7,250 bases of DNA from Kiloniellales bacterium (GTDB lineage Bacteria; Pseudomonadota; Alphaproteobacteria; Kiloniellales; JAKSBE01), in NCBI GenBank assembly GCA_030067055.1, contig JASJAL010000408.1, positions 1 through 7,250 on the forward strand, written 5' to 3'. The notes below the pieces were generated by a model that worked only from the letters and a program-made list of their open reading frames with translations, was not told the DNA's origin and searched no databases. This document shows, piece by piece, positions 6,566 to 7,250 of this stretch (positions within the stretch are counted from its first letter, which is position 1; every line of letters starts with the position of its first letter). The translations under genes were made by a program, and so were the position numbers.

Positions 6566-6641
6566 GCCCGGCACCTCTGAGGCCAAGACCTTCTTGACTC
6601 TGCGGCTGATTCCCCGGTCCGGGCCCTTTCACCCGGGAAAT

Positions 6642-6923
6642 CTAGTGAAGGCTGAAGCTGTGGTCCTTGTGGGACAGCTCGCCCGGCGTGATCAGGGCGG
6701 CACTGGCGACCTGGACCGAATACAGCTTGCCGTCCAGATTTTCCTCCCAGAAGTCGAGGAACTGGCGCAGGACCGGGAACTTCGGCGCCAGATCGTAGTC
6801 TTGCCAGATGAAGCTCTGCAGCAGGGCCGGATGGTCCGGCAGCCGGTAGAGGATCTCCGCCGTCGTCAGCCGGTAGCCCGTGAGCTGCCTCTTCAGGTCG
6901 CGGTTTGCATCTTGCTGTTTCAT
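6642..6923 (-). CDS. usg: Usg family protein
   Basis: The 93-residue protein matches the small Usg family, found mainly in alphaproteobacteria and named from a gene next to trpF in Caulobacter. The conserved core is clear: QLTGYRLTTAEILYRLPDHP (13-32), LLQSFIWQDYDLAPKFPVL (34-52) and LDFWEENLDGKLYSVQVA (56-73). Its biochemical role is not established; an old annotation as a subunit of phosphoribosylanthranilate isomerase is unproven. The protein is soluble, with no membrane segment. The start ATG at 6923 is well supported by GGAGGA ending 5 bases upstream; a longer in-frame start at 6986 lacks such a site. No trp gene is next to it here. It is divergent from groES and is followed 145 bases later by ctaA on the same strand, so it may have its own transcript. 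Confidence 0.93.
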   Translation of the reverse strand: MKQQDANRDLKRQLTGYRLTTAEILYRLPDHPALLQSFIWQDYDLAPKFPVLRQFLDFWEENLDGKLYSVQVASAALITPGELSHKDHSFSLH

Positions 6924-7016
6924 CTTGCTCCTCCGGCCCTCGGTCGATGACCCCCGCGCATCGACGCCCTCCAAGGCTAGTTGCAAAGCCTAAGAGTCTT
7001 CAAGATAAATGTTAAT

Positions 7017-7029
7017 TATCAATGACTTA
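7017..7029 (+). promoter_or_regulatory. Possible IHF binding site between usg and groES
   Basis: TATCAATGACTTA fits the IHF consensus WATCAA-N4-TTR exactly. It lies in a short AT-rich island (about 7000-7030) inside otherwise GC-rich DNA, between two divergent genes. IHF bends DNA at such places, but the motif is degenerate and may occur by chance. Confidence 0.3.
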
Positions 7030-7082
7030 GCAGCCATCCATCGAGACTGCTGCCAGGTCAGCGAAATTAACCGTCCGCTTAC

Positions 7083-7112
7083 CTTGACTCTCGATGGGGG
7101 AGTGACTATTTC
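7083..7112 (+). promoter_or_regulatory. groES promoter, overlapping RpoH-type and sigma70-type elements
   Basis: CTTG (7083-7086), 18 bases, then ACTATTT (7105-7111) fit the alphaproteobacterial RpoH pattern CTTG-N18-CYTATNT with one mismatch. The same DNA also reads as TTGACT (7084-7089), 17 bases, TATTTC (7107-7112), a fair sigma70 promoter. Transcription would start near 7118, inside the CIRCE operator. Heat induction through RpoH with a basal housekeeping promoter is the likely scheme. Confidence 0.6.
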
Positions 7113-7113
7113 T

Positions 7114-7140
7114 CTGGCACTCGAGGCAGGGGAGTGCTAG
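7114..7140. promoter_or_regulatory. CIRCE operator (HrcA binding site) of groES
   Basis: CTGGCACTC (7114-7122), nine bases, then GAGTGCTAG (7132-7140) match the CIRCE element TTAGCACTC-N9-GAGTGCTAA closely; eight of nine arm positions pair. It overlaps the predicted transcription start and lies 64 bases before the groES ATG, the usual place. HrcA repressor bound here blocks groESL transcription until heat or unfolded protein titrates GroEL. The outer bases depart from consensus, so binding may be a little weaker than in the perfect element. Confidence 0.9.
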
Positions 7141-7192
7141 CAAGGCTTGAGCAATCGCCTCGCTTCTTAAAGAAATCAAGAGCTTAGGTTTC

Positions 7193-7197
7193 GGAGG
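7193..7197 (+). promoter_or_regulatory. Ribosome-binding site of groES
   Basis: GGAGG is a perfect core Shine-Dalgarno sequence placed 7 bases before the ATG at 7205. It fixes the groES start and fits the high expression of the chaperonin. Confidence 0.85.
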
Positions 7198-7204
7198 AAC
7201 GAAC

Positions 7205-7250
7205 ATGGGTTTCCGACCGTTGCACGACCGCGTCATGGTCAGGCGCGTTG
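7205..7250 (+). CDS. groES: Co-chaperonin GroES (5' end only)
   Basis: Only the first 15 codons are in the window: MGFRPLHDRVMVRRV. This matches the invariant N-terminus of GroES/Cpn10 (typically MKFRPLHDRVVVRR). GroES forms the seven-membered lid of the cytoplasmic GroEL folding chamber. The strong ribosome-binding site and the CIRCE/RpoH promoter upstream confirm the assignment. groEL is expected next, beyond the right edge. The short visible stretch says nothing about intactness of the rest. Confidence 0.93.
   Translation, partial: MGFRPLHDRVMVRRV

Noticed and set aside
6497..6586. N-terminal extension of heme A synthase from the TTG at 6586
   Set aside because: The added 30 residues are Arg/Pro-rich and unlike family N-termini, and the AAGAAGG upstream lies too close to the TTG. 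It is kept only as an alternative.
7027..7236. 69-residue minus-strand frame across the groES promoter
   Set aside because: It covers the CIRCE element, the ribosome-binding site and the groES start; no family resemblance.

Overview
The window is high-GC DNA from an alphaproteobacterium, probably of the Rhodospirillales/Kiloniellales type. That placement is an inference. It rests on a usg gene (a family found mainly in alphaproteobacteria), a COX15-type heme A synthase, a groES promoter combining an alphaproteobacterial RpoH-like motif with a CIRCE operator, and a perfect CtrA-type TTAA-N7-TTAA box. No transposon, CRISPR array, phage gene or clear sign of recent transfer was seen. Most of the window looks like core chromosome.

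Layout from left to right. Bases 1-1066 (minus) hold the 5' part of a gene joining a bactofilin-like domain to about five ankyrin repeats; it starts at TTG and runs off the left edge. A tRNA-Gly(CCC) gene (1234-1308, plus) follows with its own promoter. Its apparent intrinsic terminator lies on the stop codon of the convergent gene. Bases 1355-3538 (minus) encode a two-helix membrane protein with PAS, GGDEF and EAL domains for cyclic-di-GMP turnover. After a 223-base gap comes a small protein (3762-4193, minus) with an N-terminal membrane segment and a charged amphipathic helical body. Its upstream region carries the CtrA-like box. Next are a COG0523/CobW-family GTPase (4320-5414, minus) and heme A synthase ctaA/COX15 (5426-6496, minus), separated by only 11 bases and probably cotranscribed with ctaA first. 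usg (6642-6923, minus) lies upstream of ctaA in the same direction. At the right edge groES begins (7205, plus), divergent from usg.

How the genes may work together. CtaA makes heme A for the aa3-type terminal oxidase. The GTPase behind it has the usual COG0523 metal-binding features (a CxCC motif and a His-rich loop), so a metal-delivery role linked to respiration is plausible but unproven. The bactofilin-ankyrin protein, the GGDEF-EAL protein and the small helical protein with a CtrA-like site all point towards the cell surface and cell cycle. They are separate transcription units, and nothing in the sequence shows that they form one system. No clearly new multi-gene system was found. The most notable points are the bactofilin-ankyrin fusion, the CtrA-box small protein and the ctaA-GTPase pair.
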